Both the position numbers and the translations under genes were made by a program. Under the pieces are notes generated by a model that saw only the letters and a list, made by a program, of their open reading frames with translations, ran no database searches and was not told where the DNA came from. Of a stretch of DNA of 64,000 nucleotides, positions 38,544 through 47,282 are shown piece after piece. The stretch lies in assembly GCF_013128195.2 (NCBI RefSeq), contig NZ_CP053452.2, positions 5,766,001 to 5,830,000 of the forward strand. Reading direction: 5' to 3'. This DNA comes from Frigoriglobus tundricola (GTDB lineage Bacteria > Planctomycetota > Planctomycetia > Gemmatales > Gemmataceae). How positions within the stretch are numbered: position 1 is the stretch's first letter; each line of letters starts with the position of its first letter.

Positions 38544-38630
38544 CACTCCCTCGGTTTGTGTCGGCCACTCGCATCGTGAGTGACCGATGGGGAAGCATAG
38601 GCGAAGACAAACTACCCGAAGCCAAAACAC

Positions 38631-38790
38631 ACACAGGCTGGAAAGCCTGTGCCACGAAGACAAAATACCCGAAGCCAAAATACACACAGGCTGGAAAACC
38701 TGTGCCACGAAGACAAAATACCCGAACCCAAAATACACACAGGCTGGAAAGCCTGTGCCACGAAGACACAGGCTTTCCGGCCTGTGCCAC
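38631..38790. repeat. REP array upstream of the RAYT gene
   Basis: Three copies of ACAGGCTGGAAAGCCTGTGC occur with a ~53-base period (spacer CACGAAGACAAAATACCCGA). One inverted copy follows at 38767-38790 (CACAGGCTTTCCGGCCTGTG). The array orientation is opposite to the one at 37891-38033, so the transposase is bracketed by inverted arrays. Confidence 0.85.
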
Positions 38791-38828
38791 AAACCGAATA
38801 CGGGTTCGACGGCCCGTGCTGCCAAAGG

Positions 38829-40118
38829 TCACGCCAGCACTTCGGGGATCGCCGCCGTTTTGGGGTCGGCGATGGGCACGGGGCGCTCGTTGGGGTAGAA
38901 GCTCTTGGTCGAGTCCAGGCCGACGGCTCGCAGGTAGGTGTGGAAGAGGTGGCCCGTCAGCACCTCGCGGTCCACGACCGCGGTGCCGTTCGCGTTCGTC
39001 TTACCGATCACCGCCCCGCCCTTGATCCCGGCGCCGGCCAGCGCCACCGACCACGCCTTGCCCCAGTGGTCGCGGCCGTAGCGGTCGTTGATGTGCGGCG
39101 TGCGGCCCATTTCGCTCATCACCACCACGAGCGTGCTGTCCAGCATCCCGCGGTCGGCGAGGTCGTCCAGCAGCGCCGCGAACGGGCGGTCGAACTCGCC
39201 GAGCTGCTCGATGTGGAAGTCGAAGTTCTCGTGGTGCGTGTCGTAGTTCGAGTGCGACACCTTTACGTACGTCACACCGGCTTCGAGCAGCCGCCGGGCC
39301 AGGAGGAAGTGCCGGCCCAGGTCGTGCCGGCCGTACCGGTCGGCGACCCTGGCGGGTTCTTTCTCCACGTCGAACACCGCGGCCTGCTTCACCACGCGAT
39401 CGGCCTGCGCGAACGATTCGGTGTAGGCGTCGGTCGCGGCCGACTTGCGGGACTTCGCGAACCGGTCGTTGAGCTTCTTGCGGAACCGCTCGCGCTCGTC
39501 GTCCTCGGCCGGCCCGAGGTTGCCCGGGCGGAACAGGTCCGCGGGCGGCTTGCCGTCACCGAGCGACACGGAGGCGAACTTCGGTCCCAGGAACGCGGCG
39601 TCGCGGCCGCCGAACCCGCTCCCGCCCTTCGGCAGGATCTGGATGTGGCCCGGGAGCGCCGAATCGGACCCGCCGAGCAGCCGGGCCGACACGGCGCCAA
39701 TGTGCGGGTACGTGATGCCGGCTTCCGGCTTGCGCCCCGTGAGCATGACCTGCTCGCCGATGCCGTGGTCGTCGGTCTGCGAGTTCAGGCTGCGCACCAG
39801 GGCGATGCGGTGCATCTGCTTCGCGGTGTGCGGCAGCAGCTCGCAGACCCGGGTGCCGGTCGCGGACGTCTGGATCGCCTTGAACGGCCCGCCGGTGTCG
39901 GTGTTCGGTTTCGGGTCCCACGTCTCCAACTGGCTCACGCCGCCGGAGAGGAAGATCACCAGGACGCGCTTCTGCGTCTTGGCGAGCTGCTGGGCCGCGA
40001 GCGGGTTCGCGAACCCGGCGGCGCCGAGCGCGGCGGTCGCGCCGAGGGCCGTTCCCAGGAACGCCCGGCGCGAGACGGTGTGGTCGGCGGACCGGCAGGC
40101 GTAATCGCAGGGCAGCAT
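38829..40118 (-). CDS. DUF1501 family secreted protein (second copy)
   Basis: The protein has 429 residues with ATG at 40118. A twin-arginine-like signal (VSRRAFLGTALGATAALGAA) precedes DUF1501 blocks: VLVIFLSGGVSQLETWDPKP, TYVKVSHSNYDTHHENFDFH and LVVVMSEMGRTPHIN. The C terminus is GLDSTKSFYPNERPVPI. It pairs with the DUF1549/DUF1553 gene upstream at 40220-41854 on the same strand. It is shorter than the DUF1501 protein at 13.5 kb and not closely similar to it, so this is an independent paralogous pair. Confidence 0.9.
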   Translation of the reverse strand: MLPCDYACRSADHTVSRRAFLGTALGATAALGAAGFANPLAAQQLAKTQKRVLVIFLSGGVSQLETWDPKPNTDTGGPFKAIQTSATGTRVCELLPHTAKQMHRIALVRSLNSQTDDHGIGEQVMLTGRKPEAGITYPHIGAVSARLLGGSDSALPGHIQILPKGGSGFGGRDAAFLGPKFASVSLGDGKPPADLFRPGNLGPAEDDERERFRKKLNDRFAKSRKSAATDAYTESFAQADRVVKQAAVFDVEKEPARVADRYGRHDLGRHFLLARRLLEAGVTYVKVSHSNYDTHHENFDFHIEQLGEFDRPFAALLDDLADRGMLDSTLVVVMSEMGRTPHINDRYGRDHWGKAWSVALAGAGIKGGAVIGKTNANGTAVVDREVLTGHLFHTYLRAVGLDSTKSFYPNERPVPIADPKTAAIPEVLA

Positions 40119-40132
40119 GGAGAGCCTCCGGG

Positions 40133-40214
40133 CCCACCCCGAGCCCTTCCTGAAGGGAGGGGAGCAAAGGGCAAAATGCTTGCTCCCTCCCTTCAGAGAA
40201 GGGCCGGGGGTGGG
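40133..40214. repeat. Inverted repeat between DUF1553 and DUF1501 genes
   Basis: Two 35-base arms (40133-40167 and 40180-40214) with core CCCTTC...GAAGGGAGGG...GCAA are inverted copies separated by 12 bases. The structure fills the 101-bp gap in a two-gene operon, where a hairpin could act as an intercistronic processing or attenuation site. Confidence 0.65.
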
Positions 40215-40219
40215 TTCTT

Positions 40220-41854
40220 TTAGTGGTTGAAGCGGAACTCTGCGGACGCGACGAGCGCCCACACCAGTTCGTTGATCGTCGTCTGGCGGTCTTTCGTGCC
40301 CCTCAGGGCGTCGGCCACGTCCTTCCGCTCGTCGGCGGTGGGCCGGCGGGCCAGTACCGCGGCGAACAGCTCGTCGGCGGCGGCGTCCGGGTTGGTGATC
40401 TTGCCGAGGCGGTCGGCGAGGTTGCCCGCGCGCGGCGGGAGCAGCCCGCGGACCGCGCCGCCGTACTTCAGGAACAGCGTCTGATCGAGCGTGGACGAGA
40501 AGGTGTCGGCGCCGGCCTCGCCCCCGCGGCCGAGGACGTTGCGGAACGGGGCCAGCCGCGCCGCGAGGCGGGCGTCGAGCGCTTCTTCGGTCGCCTTCGG
40601 GCCGAGTTTGCTCAGCGCGGCGCGCTCGGCGTCGGTGTGGCCGGTGGCCTGCATCACGGCGTAGGCGAACTGTTCCGGCGTGAGCGGCTTCAGGACCGCG
40701 ACCAGGTACTTCTCGGCGGGCGGGTCGTCGAGGCCGGCGGGCGTCTCGCTCGACCTCTGATAGGCGTCCGATAGTGCGATCTCGCGCACCAGCCACTTCA
40801 GATCGTACCCGTGGCTCACGAACGCCGCCGCGAGTTCGTCCAGGAGTTCGGGGTGCGACGGCGGGTTGTCCCCGTGGTCCATGTCCAGCGGGTGAACGAG
40901 CCCGCGGCCCATCATCAGCGCCCAGACGCGGTTGACCGCGTTCCGGGCGAACGCCGGGTTGTCGGCGCCGGTGACCGCGTCGGCGAGCCGCGCGCGCCGG
41001 CTGTAGGCCGGCTCCGGCTTCACGTTCGCCGCCGGAGCGACCTTGTACTCCTTGCCCTTTTCTACTTTCGGTTCGTCCGCGGGCTTCCCACCGGGCATCC
41101 GCGGCCGCGTCGAGTTGAGCGTCTTGTTCTTGTCGAACACGCTCATGAAGGTCACGTCGCCTTCGGCCTTTTCCGCGATAACGGCCGTGGGCGCCTGGGC
41201 GTTCGGGAACAGGAACGAGCGGCTCAGGTACGCCTGGATGCCGTAGTAATCGGCCTGCTTGTAGTCGCTGATGGTCGGGTGGTCGTGGCACTGGGCGCAC
41301 TGCACGTTCCGGCCGAGGAACACGCGGGCGATGTCCCGCGTGACGAGGTGCGGCTCGAGGTCGCGGTCCAGGAGGAACTTCGCCGCGGCCCGCACCTTCG
41401 GGTCGGAACCGTCGCTCGCGAGCACCTCGCGGACGAGCGCGTTGTACGGCTTGTTATCGGCAAAGGCGGTGCGCAGGTACGCTTCCCACGCGGGCCGCGG
41501 CACCTTGGAGTCGGGCCGGCGCTCCATCAGCATCACGTCGAAGTGCCACGCCATGCGGCGGGCGTAGCCGGGGCCGGCGAGCAGCTCGTCGATGAGCTTC
41601 GTGCGCTTGTCGCCGGCCGAATCCGCGAGGAAGCGGTACAGCTCCGCGGTCGCGGGCGTCGTGCCGGTGAGGTCGAGGTACACGCGGCGCAGGAACTCCT
41701 CATCGCCGGCCCGGGGCGCGGCGTGCTTCTTGAGGTCGCCGAAGCCGGTATCGATGTGTTTGTCGATACGTGTGTGGAGCGGGTCCGCGGCGCGTGCGGC
41801 ACTGGGTAGCGCGAAACAGGCAACGGCCACAATGAGAGTGCAGCGAGCAGGCAT
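40220..41854 (-). CDS. DUF1549 / DUF1553 secreted protein
   Basis: The protein has 544 residues and a signal peptide (MPARCTLIVAVACFALPSAARA). DUF1549 is shown by EEFLRRVYLDLTGTTP and a haem-like CAQCHDHP in FLGRNVQCAQCHDHPTISDY. DUF1553 is shown by NPAFARNAVNRVWALMMGRG then PSHPELLDELAAAF, and the end KDRQTTINELVWALVASAEF. Unlike the copy at 15-17.7 kb it has no N-terminal PSCyt1 domains. It is exported and encoded just before its DUF1501 partner. The function is unknown, probably extracytoplasmic polymer or redox metabolism. Confidence 0.9.
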   Translation of the reverse strand: MPARCTLIVAVACFALPSAARAADPLHTRIDKHIDTGFGDLKKHAAPRAGDEEFLRRVYLDLTGTTPATAELYRFLADSAGDKRTKLIDELLAGPGYARRMAWHFDVMLMERRPDSKVPRPAWEAYLRTAFADNKPYNALVREVLASDGSDPKVRAAAKFLLDRDLEPHLVTRDIARVFLGRNVQCAQCHDHPTISDYKQADYYGIQAYLSRSFLFPNAQAPTAVIAEKAEGDVTFMSVFDKNKTLNSTRPRMPGGKPADEPKVEKGKEYKVAPAANVKPEPAYSRRARLADAVTGADNPAFARNAVNRVWALMMGRGLVHPLDMDHGDNPPSHPELLDELAAAFVSHGYDLKWLVREIALSDAYQRSSETPAGLDDPPAEKYLVAVLKPLTPEQFAYAVMQATGHTDAERAALSKLGPKATEEALDARLAARLAPFRNVLGRGGEAGADTFSSTLDQTLFLKYGGAVRGLLPPRAGNLADRLGKITNPDAAADELFAAVLARRPTADERKDVADALRGTKDRQTTINELVWALVASAEFRFNH

Positions 41855-42044
41855 GGCAGCGGTCCTTGTGGGGGGGAGCAGCGAACCGACCGCGGGACCA
41901 CGCGATCAGCATTCAGGCGGGAATAGAGGACATGGTCGCCAGTAGGGCGATCGAAGTCAAGCACGAACTCGGGAACCTGTCGGAGTAGGCGCAAACGAAC
42001 GCCGCCGGCGCGAATGGCCGGCGGCGATGGTATGCGCTCAGCTT

Positions 42045-42986
42045 TCAATAACCGGCCGCGCCGCTGAACCCGAACTGCTTACCGCCGACGCCAAATCCGC
42101 CACCGAAGCCGCCCTGGATACCGGCGAACCCGCCGCCGCCGATGCCGCCGATGCCACCGATGCCGCCGATGCCACCGATGCCGCCGATGCCACCGATACC
42201 GCCCTGGATACCACCGAAGCCGCCACCGATACCGCCGCGAATACCTCCACCGAAGCCGCCCTGGAACCCACCACCACCACCACCGAAGCCTTGGAATCCG
42301 CCTCCACCGAACCCGCCTTGGAATCCGCCGCCACCGAATCCGCCTCCACCGAACCCGCCTTGGAATCCGCCGCCACCGAATCCGCCGCCGCCGAATCCGC
42401 CGCCACCGAATCCGCCGGCACCGCCGAGGTAGCTGCCGAAATATCCGAACTGGATCACACCCGGTTGGAGCTGAACTGTAGGCTGACCGAGCGCCCCACC
42501 TCCCCCTCCGATGCCCTGAATGCCGCCGCCGCCGATGCCCTGAATGCCGCCGCCACCGATGCCCTGGATGCCGCCGCCACCAATGCCCTGGATGCCGCCG
42601 CCACCAATGCCCTGGATGCCGCCCCCTCGATTGCCGCCGCCACCAATGCCCTGGATGCCGCCGCCGCCGATGCCCTGGATGCCGCCGCCACCGATGCCCT
42701 GAATGCCGCCGCCGCCGATGCCCTGGATGCCGCCGCCTCCGATGCCCTGAATGCCGCCGCCGCCGATGCCCTGAATGTTGCCTTGAATGTTACCCTGGTT
42801 GCCCTGAATGCCTTGTATGCCGTTCATCGGACCCAGGCCGCCCGGCGGCACGTACGTGAAACCGCCCGGCGCCACGCGGTAGCGCCCAACCGGTTGCGCG
42901 TTCAGCACTCCGGCCAACGGAAGGAGCGAGACGACGGCCAGAACAATACCGAGCCACATCAACCGACGAGGGAGAGTGCGCAGCAT
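42045..42986 (-). CDS. Glycine-rich secreted protein with IQGIGGGG repeats
   Basis: The protein has 313 residues and starts at 42986 with a signal peptide (MWLGIVLAVVSLLPLAGVLNAQ). About eleven IQGIGGGG octapeptides follow. The second half is built of GGFGGGGF and GGIGGIGG units, ending FGVGGKQFGFSGAAGY. There is no Cys in the repeats. It is exported and low in complexity, so a structural or matrix role is plausible, but this is inference. A 14-bp perfect palindrome lies about 105 bases upstream. The long antisense frame here is a by-product of the repeats. Confidence 0.75.
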   Translation of the reverse strand: MLRTLPRRLMWLGIVLAVVSLLPLAGVLNAQPVGRYRVAPGGFTYVPPGGLGPMNGIQGIQGNQGNIQGNIQGIGGGGIQGIGGGGIQGIGGGGIQGIGGGGIQGIGGGGIQGIGGGGNRGGGIQGIGGGGIQGIGGGGIQGIGGGGIQGIGGGGIQGIGGGGGALGQPTVQLQPGVIQFGYFGSYLGGAGGFGGGGFGGGGFGGGGFQGGFGGGGFGGGGFQGGFGGGGFQGFGGGGGGFQGGFGGGIRGGIGGGFGGIQGGIGGIGGIGGIGGIGGIGGIGGGGFAGIQGGFGGGFGVGGKQFGFSGAAGY

Positions 42987-43090
42987 GGTGTCACCCGAGG
43001 AAAAAAGTGTCGAACGAGGAAGTGCCGACGCGCCGGGTGCAGGACGAAGCGTATCGGCGGACAGAGGGGCGTGTGATCGCACCGCCTCTC

Positions 43091-43104
43091 AATTAGCGCT
43101 AATT
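43091..43104. promoter_or_regulatory. Perfect palindrome AATTAGCGCTAATT upstream of the glycine-rich gene
   Basis: A 14-bp perfect palindrome lies in the 761-bp gene-free stretch 42987-43747, closer to the glycine-rich gene (start 42986, minus strand). It could be an operator. The rest of this stretch holds AT-richer DNA (43130-43300) and no frame with coding character; I see nothing else in it. Confidence 0.35.
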
Positions 43105-43747
43105 ACCGTCGTTGGACCCTTACCTTTCAGGAACAAGATGAAAGCCAACCGGACTCTCGGTTATCCGCTTTCATTTTGCTCTCAGATAGTTGACCGGTAA
43201 CGGTATTATCAATCCGACTAATAAGCTACCATGCCTTTGGCGCCGGGTCAACTACAGACAAGCACCCGTAAGTCTCTTATTTGCCGGAATTTGTTGGGTT
43301 TAGCGCGAGTGGGCTGAGCTTGTTACACAAGCCGACCGGTGATGATCGTCGTTTCGCCATCTCGGCGACACATCCTGATCGTGGCGGGTACTGATCGACC
43401 CTTTTCAACGTGTGCAAAAGTCGCGCCAGAAGAATGCCACGCACGTGCCCGGCTCGTGCGAATTGCTCTCTGCCGGCTGTCCTCCCAGGCCGAGGCTGAT
43501 GACTCGGCCCCGGAGATAGCGAGCGACCGCGTTCGGGTTTGAGATAAGGACGAGGGGAGGGGCGCTACGGTTCGGTCAAAAGCCCATGAACTGCGGATTT
43601 GAAGTTTTGGATTCCGGCCCGCGAAATCAGAAGTGCTGCGGCCGGAGCAGGCCGTAACTTTCGGCTTCTCGAACGCAGAAGCGCCGACCCGGTGCCGGTC
43701 GCCCGCGAAGCCCAGTGCTCAAGGCCCGGGCTTTCGGCCCTTTGATA

Positions 43748-44341
43748 TCAGTCGTTGTGGACCCGGCGGAGGCGCGGGGAGAGCCGCAAAATCCACTGCA
43801 CGCGCTCGAACTCATTCAACCAGTCCTGAACCACGCCCCGTTGAACCGGGTCGTCGGCTTTGACGAAGCCGGTCGCGCAGCCCTCGCCGGTGAGTTGCCC
43901 CACCAATTGACGGTAGCGGGTCAGTGTCCGCTCCCCGTACCGGGCTACCTCGGAGCCGTCCTCCGAGAAGAACACGACCACCGGAACGCGGTTCCCGCCG
44001 TTGATTTGGAGCGCGGCCTGAACGTCGGCGTGTTCGTCCCGATCGAGATAGTGCGTCACGATCATCTGCCGGTCCGAACCGTCCGTTCGGAGGGGCGGCG
44101 CGGCCTCCGCGATCCGTTCGAAGATCGGACACTGTGAGGAACAGTCGCCGCACCACGCGCCGGCCAGAACGAGAACGTTCATGCGCCGGGTGAACGCACC
44201 GATCAGTTGCCGCTGGGCGTCGGTGAGCGCCGTTTGATCCGCGGCCGATTTCCAGCGCGCCCGGAACGCTTCGGTGCCGTACTTCGCGAGGAAACCGGCT
44301 AGCGGGAGCCCGGCCTCGAACTTGGCGAACAGGTTCATCAC
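43748..44341 (-). CDS. Thioredoxin-fold protein
   Basis: The protein has 197 residues. The redox motif AWCGDCSSQC (Cys64, Cys67, plus Cys71) lies after a beta strand (MNVLVLAGAWCGDC), and the cis-Pro strand is GGNRVPVVVFFSEDGSEVA. There is no signal peptide, so it acts in the cytosol. It resembles the thioredoxin-like family with WCGDC motifs, probably a disulfide oxidoreductase. The first two codons are both ATG; 44341 is used. It is divergent from the MmcQ/YjbR gene at 44443. Confidence 0.85.
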   Translation of the reverse strand: MMNLFAKFEAGLPLAGFLAKYGTEAFRARWKSAADQTALTDAQRQLIGAFTRRMNVLVLAGAWCGDCSSQCPIFERIAEAAPPLRTDGSDRQMIVTHYLDRDEHADVQAALQINGGNRVPVVVFFSEDGSEVARYGERTLTRYRQLVGQLTGEGCATGFVKADDPVQRGVVQDWLNEFERVQWILRLSPRLRRVHND

Positions 44342-44442
44342 GGTCCCCGCGACTGTGGTAGCACGTCCCTCGACCCACAGAGTACGATACCGCTTCTTGG
44401 GACCGACTTAAACTGCCCGCTCCCGTTCGAGGGCCGATCACC

Positions 44443-44877
44443 ATGCCGGCGCACGCCCCCGACCCGCTCGAATCGGCCGAAACGTTTCTCCGCGCCCGCG
44501 CGCTGAAGTACCCGGAGGCCAGCGAAGATTTTCCGTGGGGGCACCGGGCGATCAAGGTGAAGGCGAAGCTGTTCGTCGTTCTCGCCCGGACCGACGACGC
44601 GCTAACCGTTACCCTGAAGCTGCCCGAGTCGAATTCGTATGCGCTCATGCAGCGGTACGCCGAACCGACCGGCTACGGGCTGGGGAAGAGCGGCTGGGTG
44701 TCGTGCCGGTTCCGAACCGGCGACGAGCCGCCGCTGGACCTGCTGGAAGAGTGGGTCGAGGAGAGCTACCGCGCGGTCGCTCCCAAAAAACTGATCCTGG
44801 CGCTGAACGCGCGTGAAGCCGGCGATCCCGAACCGCCCCCGCCGCGGCCCAAACGCGGGCCGAAAAAGAAGAAATGA
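44443..44877 (+). CDS. MmcQ/YjbR family DNA-binding-like protein (DUF419)
   Basis: The protein has 144 residues. It shows the MmcQ/YjbR pattern: ARALKYPEASEDFPWGHRAI (Pro-Glu/Trp), a KLFVVL strand, LTVTLKLPESNSYALMQRY and then GWVSCRF and LEEWVEESYRAVAPKKLI. The tail is Lys/Pro-rich (PKRGPKKKK). The fold is CyaY-like; a role in nucleic acid binding is proposed but unproven. The start at 44443 matches the family length. Confidence 0.9.
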   Translation: MPAHAPDPLESAETFLRARALKYPEASEDFPWGHRAIKVKAKLFVVLARTDDALTVTLKLPESNSYALMQRYAEPTGYGLGKSGWVSCRFRTGDEPPLDLLEEWVEESYRAVAPKKLILALNAREAGDPEPPPPRPKRGPKKKK

Positions 44878-45114
44878 CATCGTGACGCCCCCTCTCCACG
44901 TGTAGCAAACGCCGGTTCGAGCGTGAGCGGTCGCCATTGCTTTCGACCGGCGTTCGGGGGTACCATCCGCGCCGCACGAACGTCCTGACTCGCGATCGGC
45001 GCCCGGTCGAGACGACCTCACCGGCGCGGTTCGTTCTGATTAGTCCGGCTTCGCGGCCCGGCGGCCGAAAGGTGCCGGGAAGCGGGGCCGGGTGCTGTCA
45101 ATGAGGCGCCCGAA

Positions 45115-46533
45115 ATGTCCCCGCCCGGAAGGTACTGGCTGTTGCTCGGGTGCGGTATTGCCTACGTTCTGTTGGCCGCGTTCGTCCCGCCGTTCGACGA
45201 CGAACTGTACTACTGGTGCTGGTCGCGGGAGCTGCGGCTCAGCTACTACGACCACCCGGGGATGGTCGCGTACATGATCCGGGCCTCGACGGCGGTGTTC
45301 GGCGACGGGCTGTTCGCCATCCGCCTGCCGGCCGTGCTGACCGCGGTGGTGGTGACGGCGGTGCTGGACTCGGTGTGCCGCCCGTCGCGGTTGCTCCTTC
45401 CGATTTTGCTGCTGCCGGTGTCGAGCTTCGGGATGGTGGTCATCACCCCCGATACGCCCTTTCTGCTTTTCGGCGCGTTGTACCTCCGGTGGCTGATGGG
45501 GGTTCATGAGCGCCTGGCCGGCGGCGGGGTCGGGTGGTCGCGCTGGGTGGCGGGCGGGTTGATCCTGGGCGGGGGGCTCCTGGGGAAGTACACCACCGGG
45601 CTGATGGCAGCGGCCGGCGGGGTCAGCTTCTTGTTCGCGGGCCCGTGCCGGCGGTGGGCCGGGGGGTACGTGCTGCACGCCGCGGTCGCGGCCGCGGTCG
45701 CTTCGCCCATCGTCGTCCACAACGCCCGCCGCGATTTCGCCCCGATGCGGTTCCAGTGGGGCCACGCGATGACCGAACCGGCCGGCGGGCTGTTGTCGCT
45801 CGCCGAGTTCGTGGGCGGTCAGGCGCTGCTCTTCGGCGCCGTCCCGTTGGTCGTGTTCGTGTGGGCCGTCCGCCACCGGGCGGAACTCTGGGCGGAGCCG
45901 CGGCGGCGGGTCTGGTGGTGCCTGTTCGTGCTCCCGTTCGCGTTCTTCCTGGTGAAGGCGAGCACGGGGCGCGTTCAGGCGAACTGGGCATGGGGGTGTT
46001 ATCTGGCCGGCTGGCCGCTCGCTTGCGAGTGGTACCGGCGCGTCGGGGAGTCGGCCGGGTGGCGGGCGTTCACCCGGTTCGGGTTCGCGGTGCCGGTGGG
46101 GGTGACCGCCGTTATGACCGCCCACCTGATCGAACCGGTACCGCTGGTCCCGCCGAACCGCGACCGGGCGGTCGCGCAGGTCGAGAAGAACCGGATCGCC
46201 CAGGCGGTCGCCGCCGACCTCCGCGCCCGCGGGTACACCGGTCCGGTGTTCGTGGACACCTACCAGTGGACGGCGCTGCTCCGCTGGCACGGGGTCGACG
46301 CCTTGCACGTTCCGGGGCGGACCCGGCCCAGCGAGTTCACCGAGCACCAGGGCCTAACGGAGGGGGGCGAACTCGGACCGGGGCTGGAGTTCGTGGAGTG
46401 GCCCCATCCCCCAACGGGGGCGGACCGGTCGGGGTACGTGGCCGGGTACGAGCTGCGCGTCCGCGGGCAGAGCCGGGCGTGGTTCGGGGTCCGCGATCGT
46501 TCGGGGAACGGGCGCTGCGGCTCCCCCGACTGA
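45115..46533 (+). CDS. GT83/ArnT-like integral membrane glycosyltransferase (PF13231 type)
   Basis: The protein has 472 residues and about 9-10 membrane helices. The catalytic acidic pair is in FVPPFDDELYYWCW, followed by YYDHPGMVAYMIR, the family hallmark of dolichyl/undecaprenyl-phosphate-sugar transferases. VITPDTPFLLFGALYLRW lies in a later loop. It transfers sugars from polyprenyl phosphate to a lipid or protein on the outer face of the membrane. The acceptor is unknown. The preceding 237 bases contain no gene. Confidence 0.88.
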   Translation: MSPPGRYWLLLGCGIAYVLLAAFVPPFDDELYYWCWSRELRLSYYDHPGMVAYMIRASTAVFGDGLFAIRLPAVLTAVVVTAVLDSVCRPSRLLLPILLLPVSSFGMVVITPDTPFLLFGALYLRWLMGVHERLAGGGVGWSRWVAGGLILGGGLLGKYTTGLMAAAGGVSFLFAGPCRRWAGGYVLHAAVAAAVASPIVVHNARRDFAPMRFQWGHAMTEPAGGLLSLAEFVGGQALLFGAVPLVVFVWAVRHRAELWAEPRRRVWWCLFVLPFAFFLVKASTGRVQANWAWGCYLAGWPLACEWYRRVGESAGWRAFTRFGFAVPVGVTAVMTAHLIEPVPLVPPNRDRAVAQVEKNRIAQAVAADLRARGYTGPVFVDTYQWTALLRWHGVDALHVPGRTRPSEFTEHQGLTEGGELGPGLEFVEWPHPPTGADRSGYVAGYELRVRGQSRAWFGVRDRSGNGRCGSPD

Positions 46534-46622
46534 GGCGCCTCGGAGCCACTTTCTGCCATCAATTTGATTGCCCGGAGTGTTTTCGAGAGATACAATCGCC
46601 GCACCAATCCCTGGTTGCGTGG

Positions 46623-47027
46623 ATGAGTCTCTCCCCACTCTCACCGTTCCGTGGATGGCGTGCGGCACTGCTGCTCGCCGCGGCCGCGTGCGCGACACCG
46701 GGCCGTGCGACGGCCGAGTGCGGGGACCACGTCACGATCCTGACCCCGCGGGCCAACCCGAGCGCCCCGGCAACGCCTGCTCCGATCGAAGCCCCCGCGC
46801 CGCTCAAGGCACCGTGTTCCGGACCGAATTGCTCTCGGCTCCCGGACCGGCACGCCCCGCCGGTCGCCCCGGCCCCCGTATCTGAGGCGTTCGGGAAGGA
46901 ACTGGCACAGCTACTCGGCCTGTTCGACCCGCTCGATGGGGTGCCCGCGTGGCGCGTCCCGGCTCTCAGCTCTTCACGGCCCGTTTCACGGGCGCCTTCG
47001 ATCTTCCACCCGCCGCGCGCCGCCTGA
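46623..47027 (+). CDS. Small secreted hypothetical protein (CGDHV type)
   Basis: The protein has 134 residues; the ATG at 46623 gives a signal peptide (RGWRAALLLAAAACATPGRA) and the mature start ECGDHVTILTP, a pattern I associate with small secreted planctomycete proteins. A Pro/Ala-rich linker and CSGPNCSRLPDRHAPPVAP follow, then a short helical part and RAPSIFHPPRAA. No enzyme motif is seen. The start follows the GT83 gene by 89 bases. Confidence 0.55.
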   Translation: MSLSPLSPFRGWRAALLLAAAACATPGRATAECGDHVTILTPRANPSAPATPAPIEAPAPLKAPCSGPNCSRLPDRHAPPVAPAPVSEAFGKELAQLLGLFDPLDGVPAWRVPALSSSRPVSRAPSIFHPPRAA

Positions 47028-47282
47028 CCGCTGTCTCCGCCGGTCCGGATCGACACGCACCCGTGCGCGCCCGCGCCGGTCCACCGCGGTGACGGTCCGG
47101 CGCGTAACAGCCCCTCGATAGCTCTCATCGTTTTCGCACTCGGGTTGAACTGTGCGATCGCACTCGCACGGCCCCGGCGTGCGCGCGGCTCCATTGCGTC
47201 CCCACCCGCGGGGGCACTCTCTCGGTGTGTTTGCGGACATTTATTTCAATTGTTATCTGCTTAATCGTAACTGAGGTCTACC

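Noticed and set aside
42027..43076. Plus-strand frame rich in Asp-Ala repeats opposite the glycine-rich gene
   Set aside because: It is the antisense of Gly-rich repeat codons; the minus strand has a proper signal peptide.
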